A stretch of 64,000 nucleotides of DNA from Planctomycetales bacterium (GCA_026400835.1 JAPLOA010000067.1:1-64000); one strand, 5' to 3'. Numbered from the stretch's first letter, positions 55,081 to 64,000 are shown. Notes: generated from the letters alone by a model not told the origin. A program made the numbers and translations.

Positions 55081-56844
55081 TCACTCAACCAACTGCAAAC
55101 AAACCGCGGTCCTGCCGTTGCGAAGGAACAGACGCTTATCCGCGACGATGGGATGGTTCCAGGTTTTGTCGTTGAGCATCGGCAGTCTTGAAAGCTCCGT
55201 TAGTTTTTCTGACGTGGTCTGTAGCAGAACGAGGTCTCCGTTCTCCGCGGCGACGAGAATCTGGCCGGCTTTCTTCAGCAGCATAGCCTGACCAAAACCG
55301 TAACGGCCGCCCTGCCATTTGCGTTCGCCGGTTGTGGCATCAATGCAGGAAAAGATGGCCTGATTGAAACCGAAGACGCTATTGTCGAACACAACACAAT
55401 CATTGAACGACGGCCGCAGTTTGGTCGAGGACCATGCTTCCGTCACCGTCCATCGCTCGTCGGTCTTACTGACTTCCAGTCGAGCTGTGCCGATGCCGTC
55501 GCCAAGGCCTGCGATCAGACTTTCCGGTCCAATCTGCTGAGGGTCCACCATCGCCGGGCCTTTCCATAGCTCTGGCTTGAATGTCCAAATTGCGGAGCCG
55601 TCTTTCGGATCAATCGCATGCACTCCTTTACTGTCGCAGAAGACGACGACCGACTGGCCGCACAACGTCATCGGGCGAGCCGTGGTATAGTTCATGTCCG
55701 TCGAAGGGAACCCCCACAGCGTGTTGCCCGTGGCGCAGTTCAGCGCGAGAAGTCCGTTCTTTCCCGGCCCGCCGGCGAAGATGATGAGCTTGTCGTCGAG
55801 GATGAGCGGCGAACTCGAAAATCCCCACATCGGAATCGGGGCTCCGAAATCGGTGACGAGATTCTTCTGCCAGACGACCGTGCCATCCAGTTCATTCAGG
55901 CACGTCAGCAGTCCAGTTCCGCCGAGCACATAGACGTGACCATTCGCCACACTCGGCGTGCTGCGAGGGCCGGCTCCGGAGACGACTTCGTTGAAGCGAG
56001 TCTCATCGGCATGCGTCCAGATCGGACGTCCGTCAGCCGCCGAATAGCAGGTGATGTGTTCCTTCTCGCCTCGCTGCTCCTGAGTAAACAGTTTCTGATT
56101 GTTGTACGCGAACGAGCCCCATCCAGGTCCGATGGAGATTCGCCAAAGTTCTTTCGGAGGCTTCGTAGTCCAGTCCAGCGGAGCGATCTCTTCGTCCGAC
56201 GCGCCGTTGCCTTCGGGCCCTCGATACTGCGACCAACCGAACTCACTCACTCCGGCGTCGGCGCTCTCCGAATTGTTGGGCATCGCGCCAGGCTGTGCTG
56301 CCAGTGTTGGCAGAGTGTCTTCATGTCGAGGACTCCATCGCCAACGGAACTCAGCATAGTAGTCGCCATCGAAGCCTTCGTTTCTGACAAGAGAAAAACT
56401 GCTCCAGCCGAGGCCAAGCAGCACAATAGCCAGAAGACAACGACGTGGAGCCTGTGACCAGATCGACAGAGCCAGCGTGATCATCAGCTCGGCCAGCGGA
56501 ACTCCGTAAATCCACATCGTGGTTCGCAGAGCGTCATCGAAGTCACTGATCTGCGACGAGATCATCGGAAAGGCGATACCGGCAATCACCAACGCCAGCT
56601 TCTCCCTCCATCGAAGCCGGCTGACAAACAACAACCAGATGGTGAATCCTAACCCTGTGGCAAGCGGACCGGCCATCATGAAGATGAATCGCGGAAGGTT
56701 GCGAATGGAAGGCGTCACTGTCAGGATCAATGCGACCAACTGCACGGCCAGAATCAACCAGGCTGGCCAGAGTCGCAGAGGATGCTTGCTTTCGACAGGG
56801 ACGGATTTCGTGTCTTCACTTGCTTGTGGTAAGTCGGTCGTCAT
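55081..56844 (-). CDS. Membrane protein with PQQ-type beta-propeller
   Basis: A 587-residue protein. About five membrane helices occupy residues 25-175. The extracytoplasmic part starts QYRGPEGNGAS, the usual opening of planctomycete PQQ-like propellers, and runs through repeats such as DGRPIWTH, DGTVVWQK, TGNTLWGFP, DGSAIWTFK and TGERKWQG. These eight-bladed propellers may bind PQQ or serve as scaffolds; calcium/PQQ ligands are not clear. Joining a helical membrane domain to the propeller is less common than the usual signal-peptide form. Confidence 0.9.
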   Translation of the reverse strand: MTTDLPQASEDTKSVPVESKHPLRLWPAWLILAVQLVALILTVTPSIRNLPRFIFMMAGPLATGLGFTIWLLFVSRLRWREKLALVIAGIAFPMISSQISDFDDALRTTMWIYGVPLAELMITLALSIWSQAPRRCLLAIVLLGLGWSSFSLVRNEGFDGDYYAEFRWRWSPRHEDTLPTLAAQPGAMPNNSESADAGVSEFGWSQYRGPEGNGASDEEIAPLDWTTKPPKELWRISIGPGWGSFAYNNQKLFTQEQRGEKEHITCYSAADGRPIWTHADETRFNEVVSGAGPRSTPSVANGHVYVLGGTGLLTCLNELDGTVVWQKNLVTDFGAPIPMWGFSSSPLILDDKLIIFAGGPGKNGLLALNCATGNTLWGFPSTDMNYTTARPMTLCGQSVVVFCDSKGVHAIDPKDGSAIWTFKPELWKGPAMVDPQQIGPESLIAGLGDGIGTARLEVSKTDERWTVTEAWSSTKLRPSFNDCVVFDNSVFGFNQAIFSCIDATTGERKWQGGRYGFGQAMLLKKAGQILVAAENGDLVLLQTTSEKLTELSRLPMLNDKTWNHPIVADKRLFLRNGRTAVCLQLVE

Positions 56845-57280
56845 GTAGTACTCTGTGTTACGTAGATACTCCGGAAGTTGGTGATTCTGACAACATGGTT
56901 CGCGGAGCGAAACTCCTGAGTCTCCCGATAAATCGCAGGAGAGAGCCAGAGGTTGGGATTTCTGATTCGATCGAGCCGAAAACGTCCAGATCCTGCCGAG
57001 AGGCGACGAGACTTGATCGCAGGATCAGTCTTCAGTGTGGCCGTCGCGGTTGCGATTGGCGATTCGAAGTCAGATAGATCATTTCGCCGTATCCTGTCAT
57101 CTCTGTCCTGTGCCGATTTGCTATCGTGTTTTCGATATCCATCTTGAATCAACGACATTGGCTGCGTACCATCCATTCCGCCCGCGTGTCGGCCAGGAAG
57201 GGCATTGAGAGAGCATCCTGAATTGTGCTGATGAATGTCATCAGCATCCGGGTGTCTTCTCATGAATCCGACACTGTTTC
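56845..57280. other. 436-base intergenic region
   Basis: A divergent promoter region between the PQQ protein and the NTase-HD gene. A minus-strand open frame crosses it, but its composition (Arg/Asp/Ser-rich, no motif) does not look coding. No repeat or RNA gene seen. Confidence 0.5.
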
Positions 57281-58378
57281 ATGACAGATGCAAAATTGCG
57301 ACGTGCGATCATTGTGGAATCCGCACGCCTGATGTACTCCCGAAGTGAGTCTGAGTACTACCGAGCCAAACTGAAGGCGGCTCAACGACTTTGCCAGGGC
57401 TGGGTCAAACCGTCCGAGTTACCCACCAATGCAGAAATCCGCGATGAGATTCTGCGACTGGCGAATCTCTTCGAAGGCGATTCAAGATTTGATCGTCTTC
57501 GTGAGATGCGGTTCGAAGCTCTGCGACTGATGCGAATGCTGGAGAACTTTCGGCCGAAGATTATCGGCAGCACCTTCACCGGTCATGTTCGACAGGGTTC
57601 AGATATCGATATTCACATTTTCTCCGCAACTGCAGAAGTTGTGGAAGCTCGGCTTGAAGCCGAAGGTATAGACTATCAACTGGAACGCAAACGCGTGCGT
57701 AAGCATGGTGAAGAGCGAATCTTCACGCACTTCCACATCAGGGATCGCTTTCCCGTTGAGTTGACCATGTACGCCCCGGATAAGGCGTCGTATCAGTTCA
57801 AAAGTTCGATCACCGGAAAGGCGATCGAACGAGCCACGCTTCCGGAGTTTGAACAGTTCCTTCAGAAAGAATATCCGGACTTCGATCTGGAGTCGGAAGT
57901 GACTGCAGCGGATAACGCGATCGATCGATTTCAGGTTTATCGTTCGCTGCTGATTCCACTGTCCGGTGCTGCTCAGGGACGAGAATATCATCCGGAAGGC
58001 GACGTGCTCTATCACTTGCTGCAGTGCTATGTGCTGGCCGTTGACGAGTTGCCTTACGATGAAGAATTTCAACTGGCCGCATTACTGCATGATGTCGGCA
58101 AGGGCATCGATAACACCGATCATGTGAATGCCGGTTTAGAAGCTTTGGAAGGCTTTGTTACCGAACGAACAGCGTGGTTGATTCGGCATCACATGGATGC
58201 TCATCTGATCCGCGATCGCACGATTGGGTTCCGACTGCATCAGCGTCTGAAGGAAAACGAAGACTACGAAACGCTGCTGCTGCTGAACGACTGCGATCGG
58301 AAAGGAAGAGTCGCCGGTGCTCGAGTCCCCGACCTTGATGATGCTCTCGATGAACTTCGCGAACTGTCACAGGAATAG
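57281..58378 (+). CDS. Nucleotidyltransferase-HD domain fusion protein
   Basis: A 365-residue cytoplasmic protein. Residues 1-85 are helical. Residues about 90-190 are a pol-beta-type nucleotidyltransferase with GSTFTGHVRQGSDIDIHIF (GS and D-x-D) and a candidate third acid in FPVELTMY. Residues about 225-345 are an HD domain: YHPEGDVLYH, LLHDVGKG, RHHMD and DCDRKGR, the same order as in the HD part of bacterial CCA-adding enzymes. It lacks the CCA enzyme's neck and body motifs, so it may transfer or remove a nucleotide on another substrate. A family D terminator follows. Confidence 0.85.
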   Translation: MTDAKLRRAIIVESARLMYSRSESEYYRAKLKAAQRLCQGWVKPSELPTNAEIRDEILRLANLFEGDSRFDRLREMRFEALRLMRMLENFRPKIIGSTFTGHVRQGSDIDIHIFSATAEVVEARLEAEGIDYQLERKRVRKHGEERIFTHFHIRDRFPVELTMYAPDKASYQFKSSITGKAIERATLPEFEQFLQKEYPDFDLESEVTAADNAIDRFQVYRSLLIPLSGAAQGREYHPEGDVLYHLLQCYVLAVDELPYDEEFQLAALLHDVGKGIDNTDHVNAGLEALEGFVTERTAWLIRHHMDAHLIRDRTIGFRLHQRLKENEDYETLLLLNDCDRKGRVAGARVPDLDDALDELRELSQE

Positions 58379-58410
58379 CTTTGTCGCGCGTGCGGTCTTC
58401 AGCGATCATC

Positions 58411-58438
58411 AGCCGGAACGCGTTAGCGTCCGGTTTTT
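58411..58438 (+). terminator. Terminator formed by family D hairpin, copy 2
   Basis: CCGGAACGCGTTAGCGTCCGG folds with a GTTA loop and is followed by TTTTT, 35 bases after the NTase-HD stop. It is the same hairpin as at 39900. Confidence 0.8.
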
Positions 58439-58787
58439 GTTCGATACCGACATAAACCGGGTGCTAGCGCACTGCAGCTGATCAGGACATGGCGCGTTCC
58501 GGTTTGATAATCAGAGTTCAGCTGGAATGAACCAGCAGAAATCAGCCGTTCCCGTCAACTCCGGAAATCGGGTGAATTCAATGATCCGCACGGCCAATTC
58601 CTGCGTTTTACGGGGTAGTTCCACCGAGATTTCTCGCTTAAGGGCGAGAATTCGTAATGCGTTTCAGGCTGGCGGTCTCCTCCGATAATCCAGCCTGAGA
58701 CTTCAGCGGTTGGCCTTCAAGGGCTTTGCGCGTTGAAACGGATTGCCTGACAGGACGTTGGCGAATCTCGGTGTCGGATGAAATCAG
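58439..58787. other. 349-base intergenic region
   Basis: Between the terminator and the small membrane protein gene. A short GGTGCTAGCGCAC dyad at about 58460 is the only structure noticed; no gene. Confidence 0.5.
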
Positions 58788-59237
58788 ATGAGCACCAACA
58801 CGAATACCGCAAACACTCCGTCAGAAACCGTAACGGTAGTCTTAGCAAAGGCTGCTGAGTCTTTTGATATGACAGCCCCGGAGACATTCTCACTGGAGTC
58901 TCCTGGCCCGGAAACTTCCGCCGAAAGAAAGAAGCTTCGCCCCTTGAGGTTTGCCACGGGACTGTGCCTGACAACGCTCGGGATGGGCATGGTTTTGTTT
59001 GTTGGCGTTCGAATGCTGGAAGTTCAGCAAGTCGGTGGAGACTTTGCTCTGTTGATTGTTGCCGGCAGTGTTCTGACCGGGGTTACTCTGCTGGGCGGCG
59101 GCTTTGGGCTGATGGCGACAGCGTCTTCCGGTTTCGATGAGCAGGAGTTCGATCGACTGGCCCGAGCCGGGAATATCTCGGCAGTGGTGATGTCGACGGA
59201 AACGAAGCGTATCAAGGAAGATGAAATGGCGGCCTGA
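58788..59237 (+). CDS. Small two-helix membrane protein, unknown function
   Basis: A 149-residue protein: a 50-residue polar N-terminus, two hydrophobic helices (about 55-75 and 84-108), and a charged C-terminal tail. No family recognised. It stands alone between two terminators and converges with yraN. Confidence 0.65.
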   Translation: MSTNTNTANTPSETVTVVLAKAAESFDMTAPETFSLESPGPETSAERKKLRPLRFATGLCLTTLGMGMVLFVGVRMLEVQQVGGDFALLIVAGSVLTGVTLLGGGFGLMATASSGFDEQEFDRLARAGNISAVVMSTETKRIKEDEMAA

Positions 59238-59320
59238 ATTGACGATGGGTTGCGGATCGGTGAGTGGTGCAGAAGCCCCGTTGACCACCTGGGCAGGCGA
59301 GGTGGGGGTTTGCGTGGCTA

Positions 59321-59716
59321 TTAACTAAACATCTGCCCGCGGCCGGTTGGTTCGAAGGCATTCTCGTAATGCGTTAGTCGGGGTTCGCTTCCATCGTCCG
59401 GCCAGAGGATCGATACGATATCGAATCGAGCGGGCTGTTCGAGTCGTCGATGCTTCTTCAGCCATGCCAGCGCGGCACGTGTGAGCTTTTCCTGTTTGCG
59501 CCGATCCACAGCTTCAAAGGGCTGGCCGTCGTTCTCTGACTTACGAGTCTTCACTTCGACGAAAACCGTCGTGGCACCGATCTGAGCGATAATGTCGATT
59601 TCGCCAAACTGATTCCGATACTGTTTCGCAATGATCCGGTAGCCCTGCTTCTTCAGGTGTTTCACGCCCGCACGTTCACCGCGATCACCCAGCAGTTTGC
59701 GAAGCAGGTTCTTCAT
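59321..59716 (-). CDS. yraN: YraN-family (UPF0102) predicted endonuclease
   Basis: A 131-residue protein of the Holliday-junction-resolvase-like UPF0102 family: GERAGVKHLKKQGYRI, NQFGEIDIIA and FVEVKTRKS, which form the E-D-ExK active site. I chose ATG 59716 (MKNLLRK) with GGGG six bases ahead; ATG 59728 is an alternative. It is the last gene of the rpsP-trmD-rplS block, as in many bacteria, but a terminator lies between it and rplS. Confidence 0.93.
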   Translation of the reverse strand: MKNLLRKLLGDRGERAGVKHLKKQGYRIIAKQYRNQFGEIDIIAQIGATTVFVEVKTRKSENDGQPFEAVDRRKQEKLTRAALAWLKKHRRLEQPARFDIVSILWPDDGSEPRLTHYENAFEPTGRGQMFS

Positions 59717-59762
59717 TGGCTGCCCCATAGTTCCGGACCATTTTTTAACACACCGCGCAGCG

Positions 59763-59802
59763 AAAAGGCGACTGCCTCAGGAACCCTGTTGAGGCCGTCG
59801 CC
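59763..59802 (-). terminator. Terminator after rplS
   Basis: A stem of GGCGAC..CCTCA pairing with TGAGG..GTCGCC. On the minus strand it is followed by TTTT (59763-59766), on the plus strand by a T-rich TGTTTCTGGTTTT, so it may work in both directions. Confidence 0.75.
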
Positions 59803-59882
59803 TGTTTCTGGTTTTCTGTTACTCCAACGCCCGCTCTGAAGTCCACGGCAACCCGTCTAGAATCAAAGGAAGTTCACCTCCT

Positions 59883-59918
59883 GGCAGCAAACCGGAACGC
59901 TCTCGCTACGGTGCTGCC
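59883..59918. repeat. Hairpin downstream of rplS
   Basis: GGCAGCA and TGCTGCC form a 7-bp stem enclosing an inner CCGG/CGG dyad, 15 bases after the rplS stop on the minus strand. There is no T-run. I checked for SRP RNA motifs here and found none. Confidence 0.5.
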
Positions 59919-59933
59919 TTAAGAAGCGAGGTC

Positions 59934-60320
59934 TCACTTCGTAGAGTCGCTGACCTGAACTTCCCATGGCTTGGCCTTACGTTCTTTAAGACGTGTGGCC
60001 TTGCCGGTACGTTCACGAAGATAGAACAGCTTCGCGCGACGGACGCGAGCATGTCGCTTGACTTCGATATGCGAAATCTTTGGTGAGTTCACCGGGAAGT
60101 TTCGCTCAACACCTTCACCCTGAACGATTCGGCGAACAGTGAAAGATTCTGAAGTACCAGTTCCGCTGCGGGCGATGACCACGCCGCTGAAGATCTGGAT
60201 TCGCTCTTTGGTACCTTCAAGAATTCGTGTGTGGACATCAACGCTGTCGCCGACGGCAAACTGCAGCGGCTGCTCACGCAGGCTGGACTTTTCCGCAGCG
60301 AGAATCAAATTGTTTCGCAT
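59934..60320 (-). CDS. rplS: Ribosomal protein L19
   Basis: A 128-residue protein starting at ATG 60320 with AGGA ahead. It shows the conserved FAVGDSVDVHTRI, FSGVVIARSG and ERNFPVNSPKISHIEV, and a basic end RRAKLFYLRERTGKATRLKE. L19 sits at the subunit interface of the ribosome. Its start is 19 bases after the trmD stop. Confidence 0.97.
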   Translation of the reverse strand: MRNNLILAAEKSSLREQPLQFAVGDSVDVHTRILEGTKERIQIFSGVVIARSGTGTSESFTVRRIVQGEGVERNFPVNSPKISHIEVKRHARVRRAKLFYLRERTGKATRLKERKAKPWEVQVSDSTK

Positions 60321-60339
60321 GACTGGGGTTCCTTTGAAC

Positions 60340-61050
60340 TTATTCAAACCGAGCAGAGTCAGAGCCGGACTGATCCAGCAGATCCTGGCGACGTTCCGCC
60401 GTTCTCTGCAGGCTCTGAGCCTTCTGCCATTCTTCTATTTTGACATGATCACCACTGATCAGCACTTCCGGCACTGTCATTCCCCGAAACTCACGAGGTC
60501 TAGTGAACTGCGGATGTTCCAGCAAACCGGCGTTACTGAACGAATCATATCGGCTGCTGGTTTCGTCGCCCAGAACACCGGGAATCAACCGGATGACTGT
60601 GTCAACGATCAGCATCGCCGGAACTTCTCCACCATTACAGATGAAGTCGCCCACCGAAATCTCAGTTGGCTGCAACCCCTGACGGATCCGGTCATCAAAA
60701 CCTTCGTACCGTCCACAGAGCAACAGCAGTCGAGGCTCCTGAGCGAGTTCCTCAACCAGCTTTTGATCCAATTTTCGACCCTGCGGGGTCATCATCAGTA
60801 ATCGCCCCGGCGGTTCTGACTGAGCCTGCACGGTTTCGACACAGTCGAAAACCGGCTGACACATAATCAGCATGCCTGGACCACCACCAAACGGCTTGTC
60901 ATCGATTTGCCGTCTTTTTCCGGGAGCATAGTCCCGGAAATTGTGCAGGTTGATATCCACCAGACCGCGTTCAATTGCCAGTTTCAGGTGACCTTGTCCA
61001 AGGTATCCCTCGAACATCTCCGGAAACAGGGTGAGGATATCAAACCGCAT
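60340..61050 (-). CDS. trmD: tRNA (guanine37-N1)-methyltransferase
   Basis: A 236-residue SPOUT-family enzyme that methylates G37 of tRNA. ATG 61050 gives MRFDILTLFPEMFEGY, the typical start. The trefoil-knot SAM site appears as LLLLCGRYEGFDDRI and ISVGDFICNGGEVPAM, followed by GETSSRYDSF-like DETSSRYDSF and the catalytic arginine region. It lies between rpsP and rplS as expected. Confidence 0.97.
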   Translation of the reverse strand: MRFDILTLFPEMFEGYLGQGHLKLAIERGLVDINLHNFRDYAPGKRRQIDDKPFGGGPGMLIMCQPVFDCVETVQAQSEPPGRLLMMTPQGRKLDQKLVEELAQEPRLLLLCGRYEGFDDRIRQGLQPTEISVGDFICNGGEVPAMLIVDTVIRLIPGVLGDETSSRYDSFSNAGLLEHPQFTRPREFRGMTVPEVLISGDHVKIEEWQKAQSLQRTAERRQDLLDQSGSDSARFE

Positions 61051-61182
61051 AACAGCCGATGTCCCATTTGCTGACTGGAAACCATGGTCGAACTTTTGAT
61101 TCAGGAGCATCACTTCAGTTGAAGTGAAACGCCCTGAAGACTCTTGAAGTCCGAACAAGACCCAGCAGCAGTCTGATCCGGA

Positions 61183-61524
61183 TTACTCGGCCGCAGGAGC
61201 TTCAGCTTCTGCCGGAGCTGCGACTTCCTTGACCTTTGGAGCCAGCATCGGAGGAGGCGCGAGAGCCTTGCCGAACTTGTTCTGCTTAACCTTGCGAATC
61301 AGGGCGTTCACTTTTTCGCTTGGCTGTGCACCAACGGACATCCAGTATTCAACTCGCTCAAGGTTCAGCTTAACGCGAGCAGACTTGTCGTGGACCATCG
61401 GATCGTAGAAACCAACTTCCTCGATCGCCTTCCCATCGCGCTGAACGCGGGAGTCCATAACACAAATACGGAAGAACGCACGGTGCTTGCGTCCCATTTT
61501 CTTCATGCGAATTCGAACAGCCAT
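61183..61524 (-). CDS. rpsP: Ribosomal protein S16
   Basis: A 113-residue protein starting MAVRIRMKKMGRKHRAFF, with the family segments VEEVGFYDP-like EEVGFYDPM and RVEYWMSVGAQPSEKV. The last 30 residues form an Ala/Pro/Glu-rich tail beyond the normal S16 length. rimM, which usually follows, is absent: only 132 bases lie between rpsP and trmD. Confidence 0.97.
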   Translation of the reverse strand: MAVRIRMKKMGRKHRAFFRICVMDSRVQRDGKAIEEVGFYDPMVHDKSARVKLNLERVEYWMSVGAQPSEKVNALIRKVKQNKFGKALAPPPMLAPKVKEVAAPAEAEAPAAE

Positions 61525-61757
61525 TGCTACTCCTGAACTGACAAAAACAATCGTCGATGACTACACAAAGCGGTCTGAAATTGTGCATTCACCAACGTAA
61601 AAGGTTTCAAGCGACTCTCATTCAATCTTTTGTTTAGCCGGATCCAGCCGCGAACTCTTTTGAGAGTACGAAGCTGGCTCAGGTCAAACCGTCATTCACA
61701 AACTTCGGCAAAAACTGCCGATCCCTGTCGGGACGAAACACTGCTGCGATTGAAGTC

Positions 61758-63242
61758 CTACTTCTTTCGGTTCCTCTTCTTCGCTTTTTGTGCTTCTTTT
61801 TTCTGTTTCTTCTTCTTCTCTCGAGCTTCGTCCTGATTCAACGGCCCGCGAGTACTTCTCATCTTCTTTTCCATCAGCTCGGCCCCCGGATTCATGAATC
61901 CGCCATCGGCCATGCCTTTGACTGCTCGCATTCGGTCACGCAGGCCCATGCTGGACATGCCCTGCATCATCTTCCCCATCGCGGAGAAGTCCTTCAGGAG
62001 CTTGTTCACATCAGCCGGCTGTACACCGCTGCCACAGGCGATACGGTTACGTCGACCGCGATCAATAACGTCCGGATTCTGGCGTTCTTTGGGGGTCATC
62101 GAGTTGATGATTCCCTCAATCCGCCGCATATCGTCTTCCGGGTTCAGATCACCCATCTGATCCACGATGGCCCCCATGCCCGGAATCATTTTCATGATTT
62201 CTCGCATGGAACCCAGCTTCTTGATCTGCCGCATCTGCTTGCGGAAGTCTTCCAGGGTGAACTTACCCTGCTGCATTTTCTCCTGCTGACGCAGCATGTC
62301 CTCTTCGTCGAACTCTTTCTGAGCCTTTTCAAAGAGCGAAACGATATCGCCCATGCCCAGAATTCGACCAGCCATTCGATCCGGATGGAATTCTTCCAGC
62401 CGATCCAACTGCTCACCAACACCAATAAACTTGATCGGGACGCCCGTAACTGCCTTGACGCTCAGCGCTGCTCCGCCTCGAGTGTCCCCATCAAGCTTGG
62501 TGAGAATGACGCCATCCAGTTCCAGGGCGTCATTAAACGCTTTGGCACTGTTGACCGCATCCTGGCCAGTCATTGCGTCACAGACCAGAAGAGCCTGGTC
62601 CGGCGCGACACTGCTGTCAATTTGCTGCAGCTCTTTCATCAGAGCCGCGTCGACGTGTAAACGGCCTGCGGTGTCGAGAATCACGACCTTCGCGCCGACT
62701 CGTTTTGCTTCTTTAACACCGTTCTTGCAGACCTGAACGGGATTACTGGTCTTTGGATCCTCGGCATAAACCGGACAGCCAACCTGTCCGCCGATCACCT
62801 TCAATTGCTCAATCGCCGCCGGTCGCTGCAAGTCGGCCGCAACCAGGAATGGTGAATGCCCGGCTTCTTTTAATCTTCGAGCCAGCTTGCCGCAGGTCGT
62901 GGTTTTTCCCGATCCCTGCAGACCGCACATCATGATGATGCTGATGCCGTCGCGTTTGATGGCCAGTGAATGATCCACCGGACCCATCAAATCAATCAAC
63001 TGCTGATGAACGATCCCGACGATCTGTTCCTCAGGACGCAGTGATTTCAGGACCTTTTCGCCAATCGCCTCTTCCGTCGCCCGCTTAACAAAATCCTGAA
63101 CGACATCGTACGCAACGTCAGCTTCCAGCAGAGCCGTGCGGACCTGCTGCATGCCGTCGCGGATGTTGCTTTCCGTGATCTTTCCGGTTCCCCGGAAAGC
63201 CGAAAAGGCCTTTCCCAGACTTTGTGTGATGTTTTCGAACAC
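61758..63242 (-). CDS. ffh: Signal recognition particle protein Ffh (SRP54)
   Basis: A 494-residue GTPase starting at GTG 63242 ([13 protein letters not shown]). It has the N domain, the G domain ([47 protein letters not shown]) and a methionine-rich M domain (residues about 330-460; [14 protein letters not shown]) that binds SRP RNA and signal peptides. It ends with a strongly basic lysine tail. It targets membrane proteins to FtsY and the translocon. Lying upstream of rpsP is the classic arrangement. Confidence 0.97.
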   Translation of the reverse strand: MFENITQSLGKAFSAFRGTGKITESNIRDGMQQVRTALLEADVAYDVVQDFVKRATEEAIGEKVLKSLRPEEQIVGIVHQQLIDLMGPVDHSLAIKRDGISIIMMCGLQGSGKTTTCGKLARRLKEAGHSPFLVAADLQRPAAIEQLKVIGGQVGCPVYAEDPKTSNPVQVCKNGVKEAKRVGAKVVILDTAGRLHVDAALMKELQQIDSSVAPDQALLVCDAMTGQDAVNSAKAFNDALELDGVILTKLDGDTRGGAALSVKAVTGVPIKFIGVGEQLDRLEEFHPDRMAGRILGMGDIVSLFEKAQKEFDEEDMLRQQEKMQQGKFTLEDFRKQMRQIKKLGSMREIMKMIPGMGAIVDQMGDLNPEDDMRRIEGIINSMTPKERQNPDVIDRGRRNRIACGSGVQPADVNKLLKDFSAMGKMMQGMSSMGLRDRMRAVKGMADGGFMNPGAELMEKKMRSTRGPLNQDEAREKKKKQKKEAQKAKKRNRKK

Positions 63243-63362
63243 GACGAAATAAGGATTCTGAATACGAAAGACGAGGCCGAAACTACCGAAGTGGCAGAAT
63301 CGTTATAAGGCACAAATCCATTGATGTCATGGACTTGCATCGCGCCGCTGGCCAATGGTCAA

Positions 63363-63382
63363 CGCGCAGTCCGCTCTGCGCG
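63363..63382. repeat. Small perfect hairpin
   Basis: CGCGCAG and CTGCGCG form a 7-bp stem with a 6-base loop in the gap between the PLP-enzyme stop and ffh. No T-run follows on either strand. Confidence 0.5.
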
Positions 63383-63475
63383 CAGAACGAGCCGGAAAAA
63401 TCGAAACGCGGATGATATCGCCAGCGAAACTCGGTGACAAGCCGTTCGTTGCGATTGCCCGTGTTTGGCTCGAAT

Positions 63476-64000
63476 TCAGCCGGCGGTCGCTTCGAGCACT
63501 TGTGAAAACTCGACTTTTAGCTGTTCCAGTGGCTCTAAGCCGACAGACACCCGGATCAGTTCGTCCCGAATGCCGATTCCCGCTCGTTGTTCGGCCGTCA
63601 TAAACCGGTGGGAAGTGGTCGCCGGGTGCGAAATCGTGGTGCGTGCGTCCGCCAGAGTCGGGGAGAACGGCATCCCTGTCGCCGCTTGCATGAAGCGATT
63701 GACGACAGAAAAGCCCTCACCCGACAGTTCCAGAGCCAGAATTCCGCCGGTGCCGTCTGGATAGAGCCGACTGGCGATAGGCTGACTCGGATGCCCGGGA
63801 AGCAGCGGGTGGTGGACTTTTTGGACGGCCGGATGCCGCGAAAGTTCACGGGCCAGCTCCAATGTTGTCTGGCAGATCTGTTTCATTCGCAGCGGCAATG
63901 TTCTCAGACCTCGCTGGCAAAGCCACGACTCAAAAGGGTTCGGGTTTTGCCCAAAGATGCTGGAGGTCTCGCTCAATTGTCGGATCAGGGATTTCTTGCC
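63476..64000 (-). CDS. Cys/Met-metabolism PLP-dependent enzyme, C-terminal part (cut by window edge)
   Basis: The last 174 codons of a trans-sulfuration-family enzyme (cystathionine gamma-synthase/lyase, O-acetylhomoserine sulfhydrylase or methionine gamma-lyase). The frame is open to the window edge. Diagnostic segments are NPFESWLCQRGLRTLPLRM, MPFSPTLADARTTISHPA and the final GIRDELIRVSVGLE, which carries the substrate-carboxylate arginine. The PLP lysine lies outside the window, so the exact reaction cannot be chosen. Confidence 0.92.
   Translation of the reverse strand, partial: GKKSLIRQLSETSSIFGQNPNPFESWLCQRGLRTLPLRMKQICQTTLELARELSRHPAVQKVHHPLLPGHPSQPIASRLYPDGTGGILALELSGEGFSVVNRFMQAATGMPFSPTLADARTTISHPATTSHRFMTAEQRAGIGIRDELIRVSVGLEPLEQLKVEFSQVLEATAG

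Noticed and set aside
55618-56457. 279-codon plus-strand open frame
   Set aside because: Antisense to the membrane/PQQ protein; Arg/Pro-rich shadow sequence.
56841-57263. 140-codon minus-strand frame filling an intergenic region
   Set aside because: No ribosome site, no motif, and composition unlike neighbouring proteins; overlaps the PQQ gene start.
59803-59933. Possible SRP RNA near rplS/ffh
   Set aside because: The hairpin lacks the GGAA tetraloop/AGCA core of bacterial SRP RNA.
61788-62660. 290-codon plus-strand open frame
   Set aside because: Antisense to ffh; no domain pattern.

Overview
The window reads as a chromosomal segment of a planctomycete (PVC superphylum, Planctomycetales-like). 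The evidence is a combination of families: a PVC-type CxxCH haem protein with HEAT repeats, DUF1080 proteins, four Gfo/Idh/MocA oxidoreductases (two with Tat-like leaders), three membrane-anchored Ser/Thr kinases, PQQ-propeller proteins, a WD40 remnant, and many dispersed hairpin repeats between short operons. No species name can be given from sequence alone. Genes lie on both strands in short runs. I saw no tRNA, rRNA, CRISPR array, prophage or intact insertion sequence.

Layout. 1-2.3 kb: the 5' end of thrS and a three-part esterase/SGNH protein. 2.4-6.5 kb (minus): a redox module of Rrf2 regulator, small membrane protein, tetrahaem cytochrome c, Tat-type four-cluster ferredoxin and NrfD-type quinone-site subunit, with no catalytic subunit nearby. 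6.7-13.8 kb (plus): two Gfo/Idh/MocA proteins, a kinase with six membrane helices, an enolase-superfamily enzyme and bioA. 13.9-20.3 kb: small membrane proteins, a DapA-family aldolase, RidA, Dus, Maf, a stand-alone HEAGH protein and a third Gfo/Idh/MocA. 20.4-24.7 kb: a NosR-like protein with two flavinylation motifs, two exported cysteine-rich proteins and an orphan efflux adaptor lipoprotein. 24.9-34.7 kb: a fourth Gfo/Idh/MocA, an M3 oligopeptidase, a membrane-anchored lectin-like protein, mnmE, a FabZ-like dehydratase, an NtrC-like regulator without the GAFTGA loop, and a phosphoesterase. 34.8-38.8 kb (minus): two adjacent Ser/Thr kinases, one with a Cache-like sensor. 39-47 kb: pirin, an OYE-family reductase, a broken WD40 gene, hemB, an Rpn-type nuclease, DUF1080, and an N-formylglutamate-amidohydrolase-like/EthD pair. 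47-59 kb: the 1195-residue PVC haem protein, a TIM-barrel isomerase-like gene abutting a large palindrome, GT4, mntR, a membrane/PQQ protein and a nucleotidyltransferase-HD fusion. 59-64 kb (minus): the housekeeping block ffh, rpsP, trmD, rplS, yraN with rimM missing, and the C-terminal part of a Cys/Met-metabolism PLP enzyme.

The most noteworthy items are the Rrf2-linked NrfCD/tetrahaem module without a catalytic subunit, the tandem-FMN NosR-like protein next to exported cysteine-rich proteins, the GAFTGA-less regulator, the Cache kinase pair, and at least six families of dispersed palindromic repeats. Function assignments are from motif reading alone; no database search was run.
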